Shown here: positions 23,641-36,441 of the stretch, piece after piece
How positions within the stretch are numbered: position 1 is the stretch's first letter
Layout: every line of letters begins with the position of its first letter
NCBI RefSeq assembly: GCF_005239225.2
Contig: NC_133289.1
Location: forward strand, 15,112,889-15,176,888
Source of the DNA: Populus alba
Lineage: Eukaryota; Streptophyta; Magnoliopsida; Malpighiales; Salicaceae
Direction of reading: 5' to 3'
DNA: 64,000 bases
The notes under the pieces: model-generated
The model's input: only the letters and a program-made list of their open reading frames with translations
What the model was told of the DNA's origin: nothing
Databases searched by the model: none
Position numbers and translations under genes: made by a program

Positions 23641-26600
23641 TTTACTTTTCTTTCTAATAGGTTATTTTGTGTTGGCATGGCAGGATGTCGAGGTTGAGGA
23701 GTCACCACTTAGTTGTTTGGTTTAAGGTCACAAGGAAACCCATGTATACTAGTCTTATATGAAATTCTAAGGTAAAATACTGATTGTGGTTATGAAAGAT
23801 ATTAGTACGCCTAGCACATCTTACCTAAGATAATTTGCATTGTATGATGAATCATTACTCTTAAGACCAATTCGGCAAAAATATTTGTATTTGGGGTAAA
23901 TAAATACAAAATTCAATGAATAGTGAGAAAAATCAATTTTTTAGAGTCAATTTGGGTGTTAATTAGAAGAAATTGAAGTTTGGGGGCTGAAATTGGACTT
24001 TGAAAAGCTTAATTAGCCAAATCAAGGGCTTAATTGTGAAATATTATAATTTTATAGCCAATTAGGGGTTTGATTGAAGAAATTCAGGACTAAGGACCAA
24101 CTTGTAAATGGTACGCAATTTCAGGGGTATAAATTGGTGAAATCAGGGGCTAAATTAAAAAAAATAAAAAGTTGAATGGTTAATTAGGGGTCCAATTGAA
24201 CAAATCAGAAATCAAGGACCAAAATGAAAATGACACTAAATTCTAGTGTTTAACCCAAATGACATGTCATTCAACCTCTATTCATCTTCTTTCTTGGCAG
24301 TTCATAATGATCGAGTTGGCACTTTATAAGAGCTCGTTGTAGAGTTCTAGACCTCAAAATGACATGAGATTTTTGCTAATAGAAAAGGAACATCCCTTTT
24401 ACTACCCCATTTCCATGAAATTAGGCCTTTACATCCCAATTATTCCATATTAGTTTCTAACATCTTGTCCCTGATCAATCATTACTCAATTTTTAGATTA
24501 TAGACTGATCGAGTTGACACCTTCAAACGAGTGAACGTAGAGCTACAAACCTCCAAATTGAGCAATGTTTGATCCATAAAAAAGATGTGCACCCTTTTTA
24601 CCAACTTCAGAAGGTCTTTAATGACGATGACGTTAGAATTGCTTCGACGAAGCCTAAAAAATAATTAACTTAATCAGCCTTGACTGAGATACTTATTGGT
24701 GCAAAACCACCTAACATTTTCATGTGTTAACACTCCAAAGCTCCAAAAGAATTATTATCAAGGGCTATAAAACGTTCCCCCAAGATCAGAAGGTGAAGAA
24801 TGCATGCCTTTATCTCCAAGTAAAGGAAACCCACTTAGGCCAAAACCACCATTGCAAAAACCATTGAAGGATAGAGTATTTAGTTGTGAAATTTTTTTAT
24901 TGAACTCTTATTTTGATCAAAGGGCTCAGCTTTGATCAATTTTTGATGAAATCTATCAAAAAACCTAGAAAAATCCTATAAATAACCTTGGAAATTCAAG
25001 ATGACTAAATTTTAAGGAGCATAAAAACGAGTACTTAGAAAATTATCTTAGTTGTTAAATTTTATGAGCCTAGCATAAGAGTTTCTTCATCTTTGATATG
25101 CAGCAAGTTTGAGGAAACAAAACCTTACAAAGGAAAGAAAAGAAAGGCAATAGATGTTCAAGAGATTTGAATGAATATTTCTTAACCTAAAGGTGGAGTC
25201 CAGTGACCTACTTGATTAGATTTTTATTGTCATTTGGTTTGTGTTTATGTTTACAGTTATGAAAATATGTTTGGAATGCTTGAAAAGCCTCCTAGTTAAA
25301 TTAGTTTTTGATAAAATAATGCTTGTTTTTTTTAGTTTTGTTAGTTTGATTAATGCATTGATAAGATATGTTGTTAATCCTGGGTTTCTAAGGCTTTTGT
25401 CATGACCAAAATATGTTTATAAATAATTTTTTAATCCAAATTGCATGGATAAGCTTGCTGTTTTTATTTGCCAGTTTTGGAAAATGGGATGTCATGCATG
25501 TTTTTCGTGATTTGTTGTTTGTTTTGATTCAAATGTATATGATTATGACAATGTGGTCTGTGTGAACCAAAAAGATTCAATTTCGAGGTTTGGTATGCAT
25601 TCCTAGCCTTAGTAGTAGGATGATGCATTTCTAGGCAAAATCTGAATTGGTGTTCTTCATGTTTTTCCCAAGAACATTGTCTTAGCTACGAGTTTTTGAC
25701 CTATTTTATTTAATTTCTTTGCATCTTCACATTCTTATTACATCATTTAACAATGATCCAGGGTCTTCATGCATTAATAACTATTTCCAGTGAGTTTTAA
25801 TGTTAGGGTTTTGGTTTTTTGTACCAAAATGTTTTTGGTCAAATCAAGATTATTAAGTGATAATTGTTGAGTTTTGTTGCTTGATTATTGGTCCTTGCAT
25901 GGTCTACAACCTTTTTGTTCCTTTTATTTCATGAAATCTTGTCTAGTTTATAGTTCGTGTTACTGGAATCACTTTGAATGTTCATCTGTATTCTTTGTGT
26001 TCTTTGTTTTTTCTGGGTTTTGATCTATTTTCACCAAAAATTTTGAGTTTTTTGTATTCTTAACAAATTTAATCTATTTTTGTTTTGGTTTTTGTTTATG
26101 GCTTGTTTTTTTGGTCAAACTCATATCTTTGGTTTGGTTCATGGTTGGACCAATGATTTATGGTCAACATGGTCAGGTTAAAATTGAGTCAATGGTTAAG
26201 GCTTTGTTTGGCTAGCAATATTTTTACTAAAGTTTTTTTTTCATTTAAGGGTGAGTTTGACAAACACCCCTTAGGTTTGTTTTGGGGAGTTTTATTACAA
26301 AAAAAAAAAAGGGGTTTTTGTCAAACAAAGCTTAGAAAAAAAAAACATAAACAATAAAAATTATAGAACAAATACTTTTTTTTTCTTGTATATGGGCCAA
26401 AAATTCCTTAAAATTATTTGAGCATTTTTATTTAAAAATTATAAAATACTTTATAAAAGATATTGCATTGATTTTACAACAAGTTAATAAAATTTCAAAG
26501 GATTTTAACCTATATTTCAATAACTCTAAAAATTTTAATTCAAGAAAATTAATGGTCAATATCTTGACATAAATGCTAGACCTATAAGTAGACTAATATT

Positions 26601-27010
26601 AATCAATTTAAATTGGGAGTATTTTTTACCATAATATACGAGTTATGAAAAACCCTTTCGCTTTTCAGGATAGGTGAACCTTGTTAGAGCACATACATGA
26701 ACCCTTTTCTATAAGAATTTATTTTGACATACGAGCCCATAATATATTTGAAATGCTAGATTTATTTATGGGAGTAAATCTTTTTTCTAAGCCGTAGACA
26801 AACCACCAGTTAGAAACCCATCAAAACCTTTAAATCATATCTAGACCATACAATAAAGTTTACCTCAGGTAAGGTGCCCTAGATGTGTTAATGTCTTTTC
26901 TAGTATACCAGGTCTTTTAGTGACCCTAAATCAAATAACTAGATTGCGACTCCTTGACCCCCACAATGTCACTCACTCTACACTCACATGTGCGACAGCC
27001 CTCAAAGTTC
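23641..27010. mobile_element. Probable decayed LTR-retrotransposon, non-coding part
   Basis: Moderately GC-richer, non-coding sequence contains motifs typical of long leader regions of plant LTR retrotransposons: GGATGTCGAGGTTGAGGAG near 23684, GTACGCCTAGCACATCTTACC near 23807, and repeated AGGGG-TTAATT-type sentences at 23950-24240. Near 26860-27000 is an apparently related ACCTCAGGTAAGGTGCCCT stretch. I find no domain or clean LTR boundaries, so the class and limits are guesses. Confidence 0.35.
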
Positions 27011-27950
27011 AAGAATTGAAATTTTTTTTTTTTTATGGAATTAATTCAAATAAATCATAATTAATGTTTATTCCTTAGAAGTTACACTTTAATTCATGCC
27101 ATAACATCACAACCCATAACTATTTATGTTAATTTACCAAAATTTCCAAAATTGATATAAACCCTAAGTTTTCCTAATTTGGGGATTTTCAATTTCTAAC
27201 ATAATAAAAGAATAAAAAACACCATTAGAACATAAAAAATACTTTATTAAAGTGTTTTAATACAACTTTCCAAGCCTTATGAGCTCCTTTCCAAAGTTCC
27301 ACTCCTTTCTTTTCAATTCAGCCAACTTTCTCTTTCTAGTTCTTCCACCAAAACTCTCACTGAAAACCACTAACTAAGGTTTAATCTTAAGTAAACCTTA
27401 CTAACCAATATCTAGTAATTTAAACTTGTAAGAAAAAGAAAAGAGGAGAGGAATTTTTTAGAATTTCTAAGGTATTTTTCTCTATTAATGGCGCCAACCA
27501 ACTTAAGTAGAAAAAGGAAGGAACTTTTTCTCTTATTTATAATTTTCCGCTCTTTATAATATCTATAGGTTATTTTGGTTAGTTCTATGATCCTCGATAT
27601 TTTTCATGTATAACTATTTTCTTTATTCCCTCCAAAGTTATACTCTAATATTTTATGAAATTTCACCCATATAAAATTTTTTTTCTTTAATTTATTCTTT
27701 CCTTGTCAAGGTTTTATTATATATTTACCCAATCATGATTAATGCTCGCATATCGATTTATTATTTTATTCAGGACTTTAAACTAATTTACTGAGGACTT
27801 TCACCCCCAATCATAAAAATCTTCCTTTGAATTTATCATTTTTTAGTCTCGGATTTACACTACTTAAAACTAATTACTAAAGACTTTCACCTCCAATCTT
27901 ACACTTTTAGGCCAGGGGTTTACAAAAAGAGATTGTCACCACTCTTAATG
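27011..27950. other. AT-rich sequence without a supported gene
   Basis: Stops occur in all frames. A short near-repeat (GGACTTTMACYYCCAATC) appears around 27795 and 27885, again suggesting repeat-derived DNA. Confidence 0.35.
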
Positions 27951-29100
27951 CATTTGAAAGAACTACACCAGCACCTAGTAAAACTAGGCCAAATTGCTCT
28001 TATCTTTAATGATCATGTATAGCCACCTAACCCTCACCGGTATAAACCTGATATGAGATATGATTACCAGGGTTATAGACCATGACATCGAAACATGTGT
28101 TGTATTTAAGAGACATGTTGGTTTATTGATTAAACATGGTTTGATATCTTTCAATGAATATACAAGCACTTCTAATTTAACTAAAAACCCTCTTCCATAC
28201 AAACACCAATATTGAGGGTGTGAATGTAATAATTATTGAAGATGTGGCATATGATGAGAAAAAGGTAGCTTTGATGGTTTTGAAATCACTTGAACATGCA
28301 AATTAGTTAAGTATGGATGATGGTTTACTAAGAATGGGTCTCCTAGGTTAATCCATCATTGTAATAGTAAGCAATCAATTAGCCATAAAATGCTTGATGA
28401 AAGGAGTTGTTATAGTGAATGTTGCATTGTCAGCCCATTTTTGTTACTGGAATTTATGGATAAAGTCATTAAAACCTTATTTGCTCGAGTTTATTTTTAA
28501 TGTATTTTGGGATTAAATCTTTTTACAATGAAGTGTGCCTTTTATATGTCTTATTCTTGCTTTGAAACCATGATATGCATATTTGAAAGTAATATGACAA
28601 ATTCATTCAAAATTGGTCGAATTTCAAAATATATCATACAAATAGTAAAAGGAGTTTGTCTTTTTATGAATCTTGAAATTTCATTTTTTATCCCAATGAA
28701 CCTTAAAAGGTAGAGTCTAATTTATCTTTTCTTTTCAACCCTAAAATATGCTCTCCTCCCTCATTAAACCTAAAAGGATAAAATTCTACTAGTCTCCAAG
28801 TTTTGAAGCAATTAAATAAATGATTATAAATAGTATGCACACGGTTCATGATCCCCTATCATATTTTCTCTAAGGTTTTAATGATTAACAATAAGGCTGA
28901 GATTTATCAACATGAATATATTTTAATTTAAGATGAAGAAAGGACATCTTTGATATATCCATCAAAAGTAAAAGATTATATTTTGTCGTTCCTATTTGAA
29001 CCTTGTATATTTTCTTGAATAATAACTCAAACTAAGATCACCCTTCACACTAGAGGAGCATGTTTTGGAAGTTTTTGAATGATTAATGCAATTCTTGAAA
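27951..29100 (+). pseudogene. Ty3/gypsy gag-protease remnant
   Basis: Broken + strand frames match a plant gypsy polyprotein. Around 28080-28210 translation gives HDIETCVVFKRHVGLLIKHG followed by LTKNPLPYKH and GCECNN, which aligns with the gag/linker pattern C..FK..V..LI..G...-TNPLP.H-GVN. Around 28545-28600 CTTTGAAACCATGATATGCA is a few changes away from codons for LLGRPWIH, the conserved motif of the gypsy aspartic protease. Stops are frequent and no LTR or reverse transcriptase was found. It is a dead fragment. Confidence 0.5.
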
Positions 29101-30219
29101 TAAAAAGAAATAAAAAGATTATAAAAAGGATGAAAAATGTTACAAATAAGAGAAAGAAAATAACACTTATGAAAAAAAAAGGCTATCTAGAACATCCCAA
29201 ATAAGGGTACAAAGTCCAGAATTGACGACACAATATCAATGATGGACAATGAGATAGAGCTTAGAGAATTGAGATTGATGTGAGACCAATTACATAAATG
29301 TCAAAATCAAGACGAGAAGCCTAGAAGATCTTAGTATATAAACAAGTGATCTTATGTCCTTATATCCTTAAACATCATTTGAGCTTTAGCCTACATTACA
29401 TGTTTTTAAAAGTCCTTCTTAGTCAAAAACATTTTATCTATATTGATAAGTGTTAACCATTAAAAGAGAACATAAAAAAATTTCAAGAAAAATATGACTC
29501 ATATGGGTGTTGTATATCATTGAATAATGACATTAAATCAAAATCACATAAAACAAGATACTCCTTTTGAAAGTCAACTCTCATTTTAGAACCTATTGTT
29601 TTCTTTATAAAATAACCCTTCATATTTTGAAAAATCAATTATAGCCATTCATAGCCAAGATTTTGAAATAATTGTTCTTTTCCATTACCTAACCAATAAC
29701 AATTTCATCATATGCCAACACTCAAAATTACATTTTAGCTGGGGGCAATTCATCTTGAAGAGACCAATTATGATTATAATAGTGGAACAATGATTTGATG
29801 AACTCCATCGCGAGCTAAGGTGACAGATTTTTCATGGAGATGATGAAAATGAAAAATAATGAACATAAAATCTTGGACTACATTTAAGGGCAAGGACAAG
29901 CAGAGTCAATATGGTCTAAGCTAATATGATGGAAGGATCATTCTTCTTCTTCTTCTTCCTTTTTTTTTTTTTTTTTTATCAAATGTAAGTAATTGTATAG
30001 ATAAAAAAGGAAACAAAGCTGAAAACCAACAAGTTAGAATATACAGGCATATACATACAAGCAAACAAAGGGAACATACTCTCTTGAACAAGTAAATACA
30101 ACCACAGAGGAAACATGCTCCCTGAACAAAGATAGCAAAACCAACAAGCTTAACAAAAAGCTATGGTAGACCAGCATAACCAGCAGCACACACATCCAAC
30201 ATTCTTATTCATTGATATG

Positions 30220-30251
<32 letters not shown>

Positions 30252-31282
30252 CATTGGAAGACAAACTTATGGCAAGCATTGAACGTATTAGGGTCATTTA
30301 AACAGTTCAAGTAATCTCGTACCTAGTGATTGACATTTCTAAAGTTGACGGTCTTTGTAGATACCAACTATAAGAATAGTGGGGTTTCAAAAAATATATA
30401 AGTTTTACTTTACAAATAAATCAAAATAAGTTGCTGCTATGGTCAAACCTTGGAATCAGGAAATTTCAAGCCTCGCAATCAAGAAATTTTCAAGCCCTAT
30501 AATTAGAAAGTTCAACTCTACCGTCAAAAAGTTGAGCTCTTCCATTAGGAAGTGTAAGCCATACGATTAGAAAAATTCAAGCCCTATAATTAGAAAATTT
30601 AAGTCAAGCTTGCAATCAAAATATCTTTTAATTATTCGATATGAGAGTAGTCGCTTCTCTTATGAGATTTTTTTATCATAATAATAATAAAAAAAAAACC
30701 TTTTCTAGTATTATATTTCTTTACAAATTTATTATACAAAATCAAAGGAAAATGAATTTTTCAATGTCTTTGTACCATAGATATTGTAAAGAAATAGAAA
30801 CTATTATAACTCATTTTCTACTCTTATTTTCTAAAATGTTTTAAAAAAAATGTATTTCTAAAGCAAGTTAGTCAATTTATGGTATTTTTGACACTTTCAC
30901 TTATTTTATTGTGAGATGAGTATTTATAAAAAATAAAAACAAAGAAAAAAAAAAAAAAGAGTTTAAAGAGTGAAATAAAAATAAAAAGAGAACAAGGGAC
31001 TAAGGTGATTAGGGACTAATAATATGAGAAATTATACGAAAGAGAAAAAAGGAAAATAAATTGGAGGATCAAGTAAGGTTAAAAAATTATTAAAAGAGAT
31101 CCTACACATTAAGAAGAGAAAATTTAATTAATTAGAAATTTGTGGTCAAGAAGAAAATAATATAATTTTCTAATATTATTTTTTCAATTTTGTTTTTCCT
31201 GTTTTGCAGAGAATCACGAACAATATAAATAAAAGGTATTCCCCCAACAAGGGGACACATTGAGATTGAAAAAAAGATACTC
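29101..31282. other. Repeat-rich spacer
   Basis: No gene is supported. CTT and T runs at about 29940-29978 precede a low-complexity A-rich passage to 30200 that could be the 3' end of a minus-strand non-LTR element. A (GA)n run occupies about 30221-30250, and a degenerate 22-24-bp tandem repeat 30458-30626. Confidence 0.35.
30458..30626 (+). repeat. Degenerate 22-24-bp tandem repeat
   Basis: About seven or eight units follow the pattern AGAAATTTCAAGCCCTATAATT (for example AAATTTTCAAGCCCTATAATTA and AAAATTCAAGCCCTATAATTAG), with drift. It is probably part of a retroelement LTR. Confidence 0.55.
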
Positions 31283-33230
31283 TTGCAAAATAAACTACCA
31301 AAAACCCTAGCATAAGAGAAAGAAAAAATAAAACCAAGTAAAAATAAAAATAAAAATAAAGTTTTGAATTGCCTAAAAAATCTAGCATCACAACATCAAC
31401 TATTCGGCCTTTGATCTTCCATCTTCCATGGAGGTGACTAACATTGCTAGAAAAAAAAAAAAAGAGGAAGTTTTTTCCCATCTAGTCATCTACGACATAG
31501 AGTGGTCCACTTGCCTCCCTATCTTGGTGGCGCGTGACAAAACACCTTGAAAGCTAAATTGGTCATCGACATGTGTAATACAACCGCCTACACTGCTTTT
31601 ACCATCACTTTTTTTTTTCTTTATTCTAGCCTTTTGGTCTAGTTCCAACCTATTTAGATGACTTGTAAATGTCAATTTTAATTCTCATATATGATTTTTT
31701 TTAGAATAGTTTTTTTTTATTTATTTGTTAATTTTTTACTTGTGAATGTGTATTAATTTATATGTTGTTTTGAATAAATTCACGATGAGCACATGATTTT
31801 GTCCTTGTATTCATTAAATTGGTCGGAATATTTATGGTTATTTATGGTGAATATGTTGGGATAAATAATTGATTTATGGTGGATTAATACAAATTGGGTG
31901 ATTAAAGGAAACGATTCAAAACCCGAGTTAGTCTCATTGTGTAATAATCATTTACTATTATTTAAAATCTTGTCCCAATAATAATAAATAAATAAAAAAG
32001 GATTGTACATCGTTATCTAGCCTAAATTTCAAATCATTATCCTATGATTTTTTAACCTCTAATAAATATATATTTTTAGTTTAGAAAAAATATTAACATG
32101 TATGCATAATAAGTGTTTTTTTTTCTTAAAATCAAATAACAATACAGCTTACTTAGGTATGATTTTTTTTGTGTGTGATTTTCATATTTGTTTTAACATA
32201 ATTAATCCCTTACCTAAAAATCTCTGAAGACCAATTAGAATTTCTAATAACTATAAAATTAGACAGCTTGCAAAATAAACTACCAAAAAACCTAGCACAA
32301 GGAAGAGAGAAAAAAGAAACAAAAAAAATACAAGTTATTGAATTGCGTAGAAAATCTAGCGTCAGAGAATGAATTTTTTGGCCTCCAATCTCAAGTCTCT
32401 CATAAAGATGATTGACATTGATGGAGCCAACAAGAACAAGAAGTAGTTGTCTACAACACGAGTGGTCCACGTGCCTCCTTTCCTTAGTGTCCCGTGAAAA
32501 AAATCCTTGAAAGCTAGATCGGTCATCGATACGTGTAGTCTATGCGCTAATATTGTTTTTTCTAGCACTTTTTTTTTCTTCATTCAAACATTTGGTCAAG
32601 TTCCAACCTATTCCAATGACTTGTTCCAACATTGTTTTAATACTTATATGTGATTTATTTTTTTTAACATAATTTGTGAATTTCTTTGTTAGTTTTTGAC
32701 TTTAAACATGTATTAATTTGTATTTTGTTTTGAACAAATTTGTGATGAGCACATGATTTTCTCTTTGTATTTATACTCATATTAATTAATTGAATTAATT
32801 GGAATATTTATAGTTATTTATGGTGAATATGTTGGGAAATATAATTAATTTGTGATGGATTAATATAAATTGAGTAATTAAAGAAAATGATTCAAAACTC
32901 GAGTCTTCGTTTACTATTATTTCAAATCTTACCACATAATAATAATAAAAAAAAAAAAACAAAAACAAAAGTGAGGATTATACCTCCTTGTCAAACCTAA
33001 ATCTAAAATAACTATCCTATGAATTTTTAACTCTAATAAACATATCTATTTAGTTTAGAAAAAAATATTAACTTGTATGTATAATAAGTATTTTTATCAT
33101 AAAATCAATCAACAATGTAATTTACATTAGGTATGATGTTTGTTGGTGATTATTATTTTTTCTTTAACATAACTAGTTCCTTATCCAAAAATTTCTGAAA
33201 AGTAATTTCATAAAACTAGATGAGGATTTA
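31283..33230 (+). repeat. Tandem duplication, two ~985-bp units
   Basis: TTGCAAAATAAACTACCAAA occurs at 31283 and 32268. The two units stay alignable through GAGTGGTCCACTTGCCTCC / GAGTGGTCCACGTGCCTCC, CTTGAAAGCTARATYGGTCATCGA, GATGAGCACATGATTTT, GAATATGTTGGGA and AGGTATGAT. The units run about 31283-32260 and 32268-33230. The GC-richer core (31490-31600, 32455-32560) resembles a dispersed poplar-type repeat; frames across it are broken. Confidence 0.75.
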
Positions 33231-33490
33231 TTTATTTTATTTTTAATCCTTTCACATAATTAGATAGCTAAAATATTTCTTGTGGGAAGTGAGGGAGAGG
33301 CTTTCTCTCATAGAACTGTGACTTTTACGTAATAATTATTACAAGAAATATGTACATTTCACCAAATACTTATTAATAATTTTATTCCCAAACTATTTAT
33401 ATATCAATTTTATTATTAAACTTTAAAAAAATTTCCTTAAAATCAATTAGTTGTATTTTTAAAATTTGCCCTAATTATAACCTCAATGGC

Positions 33491-33495
33491 AAAAA
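33491..33495 (-). terminator. Pol III terminator of tRNA-Arg
   Basis: A run of five T on the minus strand (AAAAA on +) lies 8-12 nt downstream of the tRNA 3' end, the normal RNA polymerase III stop signal. Confidence 0.7.
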
Positions 33496-33503
33496 TTGAA
33501 GTT

Positions 33504-33576
33504 CACGCCCGGTGGGACTCGAACCCACAGTCGCCTGATTAGAAGTCAGACGCCTTATCCATTAGGCCACGGGCGC
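33504..33576 (-). tRNA. tRNA-Arg (anticodon UCU)
   Basis: The 73-nt cloverleaf reads on the minus strand: acceptor GCGCCCG pairs with CGGGCGT (one G-T at the tip), D arm GGCCTAATGGATAAGGC (A box), anticodon arm TCTGA-CTTCTAA-TCAGG with anticodon TCT, and T arm GTGGGTTCGAGTCCCAC (B box GGTTCGAGTCC) with discriminator G. There is no intron. It decodes AGA arginine codons. The promoter elements are internal. It has no visible mutations and should be functional. Confidence 0.95.
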
Positions 33577-33677
33577 TAGTTTTATCTTATTGTTCGAACT
33601 ATAAATATATGTATAATATAAATAAAATAGAAGATGTCCGCGCTACGCCAACGAAAGGAACTTCATTTGTTAGAGGA

Positions 33678-33861
33678 CATCGAAGTTTGAAAGCAAAAAC
33701 ATGAATAGTATCTCTTTTCTTCTTTGCTATTATAGATTTGCTTGAAAATGATAGAGAGATGCAGACTAGTTCATTTAAAAAACAGATGCGGATTGCTGTG
33801 TTTAAAAATTATAATAGCTATAATTATTTTTGAAAGTATTTGTTTTTAGAAAATATGTAAA

Positions 33862-33910
<49 letters not shown>

Positions 33911-34000
33911 CTAGTCTGCATCTCTCTATCATTTTCAAGCAAATCCATGATGGCAAAGAAGAAAAGAGACTTTTAATGTTTTTGCTTTCAAACTTCGATG
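33678..34000. repeat. Long inverted repeat with (TA)n loop
   Basis: The left arm 33678-33774 (CATCGAAGTTTGAAAGCAAA to ...ACTAGTTCAT) matches the reverse complement of the right arm 33906-34000 over about 95 bp, with only a handful of mismatches and one small indel. The loop is about 131 bp and contains a (TA)n tract. The unit could be a foldback element or MITE. A transcript would form a long, nearly perfect hairpin able to feed small-RNA processing; transcription is not shown. Confidence 0.85.
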
Positions 34001-34788
34001 TGAATAAATTAAAATAATTTTAAAAAACAAAATATTAAAAATAAATAATTATTTTAATTTAATATCAATAAATTAAAATAATTTTAAAAAACAAAAAAAT
34101 AATATATTTTTTTTAAATAATTTCTTTTAATTTTTTAACACTTTTGTAGTACTTAACGAAATCTTAAAGGTTAAGTGGTTAATCAAAACAGATTAAGCAA
34201 ATAAAAAGCACATTTCATTTTTACAAACTATAAGATGGTTATGATTTTGGCTACGTTATAAGAGCCTTGCATTTTGGTCCCTCAAACATGTCATAACTGG
34301 CAATCCTCCCGTGATAAATTTTCAGTTTACATATAATTTGGATTTGTGTAGTACCAAATATTATTTCTTCAAAGAAGCACATTTTGAGACTACATGAATA
34401 CATATACAATTTATGTGGCTATGGAATCTATAAAATGACAATCCACTCCTGCGGCTTCTTCTACTCCTGTTTCGTGGAGGTAGATTAGCCGGACCCTGAA
34501 TTTCTAAAACAACAGGGAAGATATTGACAGCTGTTATCTTCCTCCTCAGTGCTTGCTTTCTACACTTCAGAAAGAAATTCAGTCACCTGCATGCACAAAA
34601 CATGGATGGATCCTTTCAATCTTGCAGTTCATAGAAATGGAGATCATCACTGCGTTATAACCATTTAGCATTGGGAAATATCTGTCAGAAGTGCGTTCAA
34701 TCGAAATCTTGTCACCCAAATGTTAAGCCACCAAATTCAACTACAAGAAGAAAACACAAGACTGGAGTTTATGAAAGAGGAGATTTAA

Positions 34789-35150
34789 GTTGCATTTGTT
34801 TTGCATCTGTTTTTACATTGACGGTACAAACAACACAGCTAGGTATTTGATAACGGTTAAAAGTATATTTTATACTATGAAGTCCACTAAAAATTTAAGT
34901 TTGAAATCCAGATTTTATAAAGCAGTTTTTACATGCTTTTTTATTTTTTTATTTGTTTTTTTAATTTCAAATGCGCTTTCCAAAAAAAATTAATAATTTT
35001 TTATTTTTTCTTTGCTTCAAATTAATATTTTTTTTGTGTTTTTAGATCATTTTAATACATTATTTTTTTACATGCTTTTTTAATTGAAAATAAAAATATA
35101 TTATTTTAATACATTTACAAGTAAAAAACATTTTGAAAAGCAAATGCAAC
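34789..35150 (+). mobile_element. hAT-like MITE, copy 1
   Basis: The 362-bp AT-rich element has a perfect 10-bp terminal inverted repeat, GTTGCATTTG at 34789-34798 and CAAATGCAAC at 35141-35150. It carries the internal TTTTACATGC and GATCATTTTAATRC motifs found in the copy at 36442-36800. No coding capacity. Target duplication not resolved. Confidence 0.6.
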
Positions 35151-35159
35151 CACAACTAC

Positions 35160-36190
35160 CAAACATTTTAGTACGTTTGGCAACGCGTTAACGGTTGTGT
35201 TTCTTTAAAAACACACTTATTAAGTGTTTGGTTACAGATTCTTATAAAATCAAAAAACATGGGTCCCACCATTTATATGCGGTAGGACCACGATTTTGAC
35301 TAAAGCAATAAAATACTGCTTTTTTCACAAGTTTCAACCTGTTGGTTGGAACTTCTCTAGACTGATTAGTATGGCTAATTACATGCACCGTGCAAGTGAA
35401 TTGCACTGTACACACGAACAGTGCAAGTGATTGCCATGTAAACAATATTTTTTTAGAGTAAATTTAAAAAAAAAAAAAAAAAAAAACTAGTTTAGAGTAA
35501 ATTAAATTTACTTGTATTGCCATGTAAACAATATTTTTTTTTCCTGAAAAACTAGTGTAGAGTGAATTAAATTCACTCACACTGTAATATCAAATCAATT
35601 TTATTCCTGATAATATTTTATAATTTTATTGCACGCTTAAAAAATTATAGAAATTGTAGTTCTTGTCGAATGAATTCTGTACGTAATGAAATTGTAGATG
35701 GTTTAATGGAATAATAAAAAAATATTTCATATAAAGTATTATTTATTTCATGAAATAATAACAATAGTTAAATCTACAACATTTAAATTAAAAACCATCA
35801 ATATCAAAATATATATATATATTTAAAAAAAAAATTATTTTATAATTTTAATTTCAAAAGCATTCTTAACCAAACACATTAAACTACTTTTTATTCAACC
35901 TCAATTTCAACCACAGTTTTAACCAAACACCTATTTTTTCAAACCAACCTCAATTAAAAATACTTTTTATAAAACAACTTTTTTCAAACCACAACCACAA
36001 CAGCTACCGCAATACCAAACACACTCAAAATATATGTTTTTTGCTTTACATAAAACTCAACCACAATTTTTACCAAACACGTATTTAAATCCACCAAACC
36101 ACACATAACCACACTTTTTTAAAACTTACTTTTTTCAAACAACAACCACAAAAGCTATCTCCAAAAAACAAACACACTTGTCTCTTTGTA
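35160..36190. mobile_element. Second nested MITE-like repeat region
   Basis: Repeated ACCAAACAC / GTGTTTGGT-type motifs in both orientations (TACGTTTGGCAACG, AAGTGTTTGGTTAC, CTTAACCAAACACATTAAAC, TTTAACCAAACACC, TTTTACCAAACACG) mark one or more overlapping hAT-like MITEs. Within it ATTGCCATGTAAACAATATT is duplicated near 35430 and 35517. Individual elements could not be delimited. Confidence 0.45.
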
Positions 36191-36441
36191 CATCTAACAG
36201 TTAAACTAATTATCTAGTCATCTCAACCACACAGATTCATATTTACATAACACAGATTCACATTTACATAAATACGTTTGTTTTTTAAGATAACTTTTGT
36301 AGTTGTGGCTTTAAAAAAATAAGTTTTAAAAAAAATATAATTATGCGTAATTAGTGGATTTAGATACATATTTGGTAAAAATTATAGTTGATGTTTATGT
36401 GCAGCAAAAAAACATGTATAAAATATTTAGCATTTGTGTGA

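Noticed and set aside
33504..33576. The tRNA as an organelle-derived insertion
   Set aside because: The sequence fits a nuclear plant tRNA-Arg(UCU) with internal A and B boxes and a T-run terminator. No flanking organelle DNA is visible.
4758..34000. (TA)n, (GA)n and poly-T tracts as possible origins or regulatory switches
   Set aside because: These are common plant microsatellites, and nothing around them shows a function.
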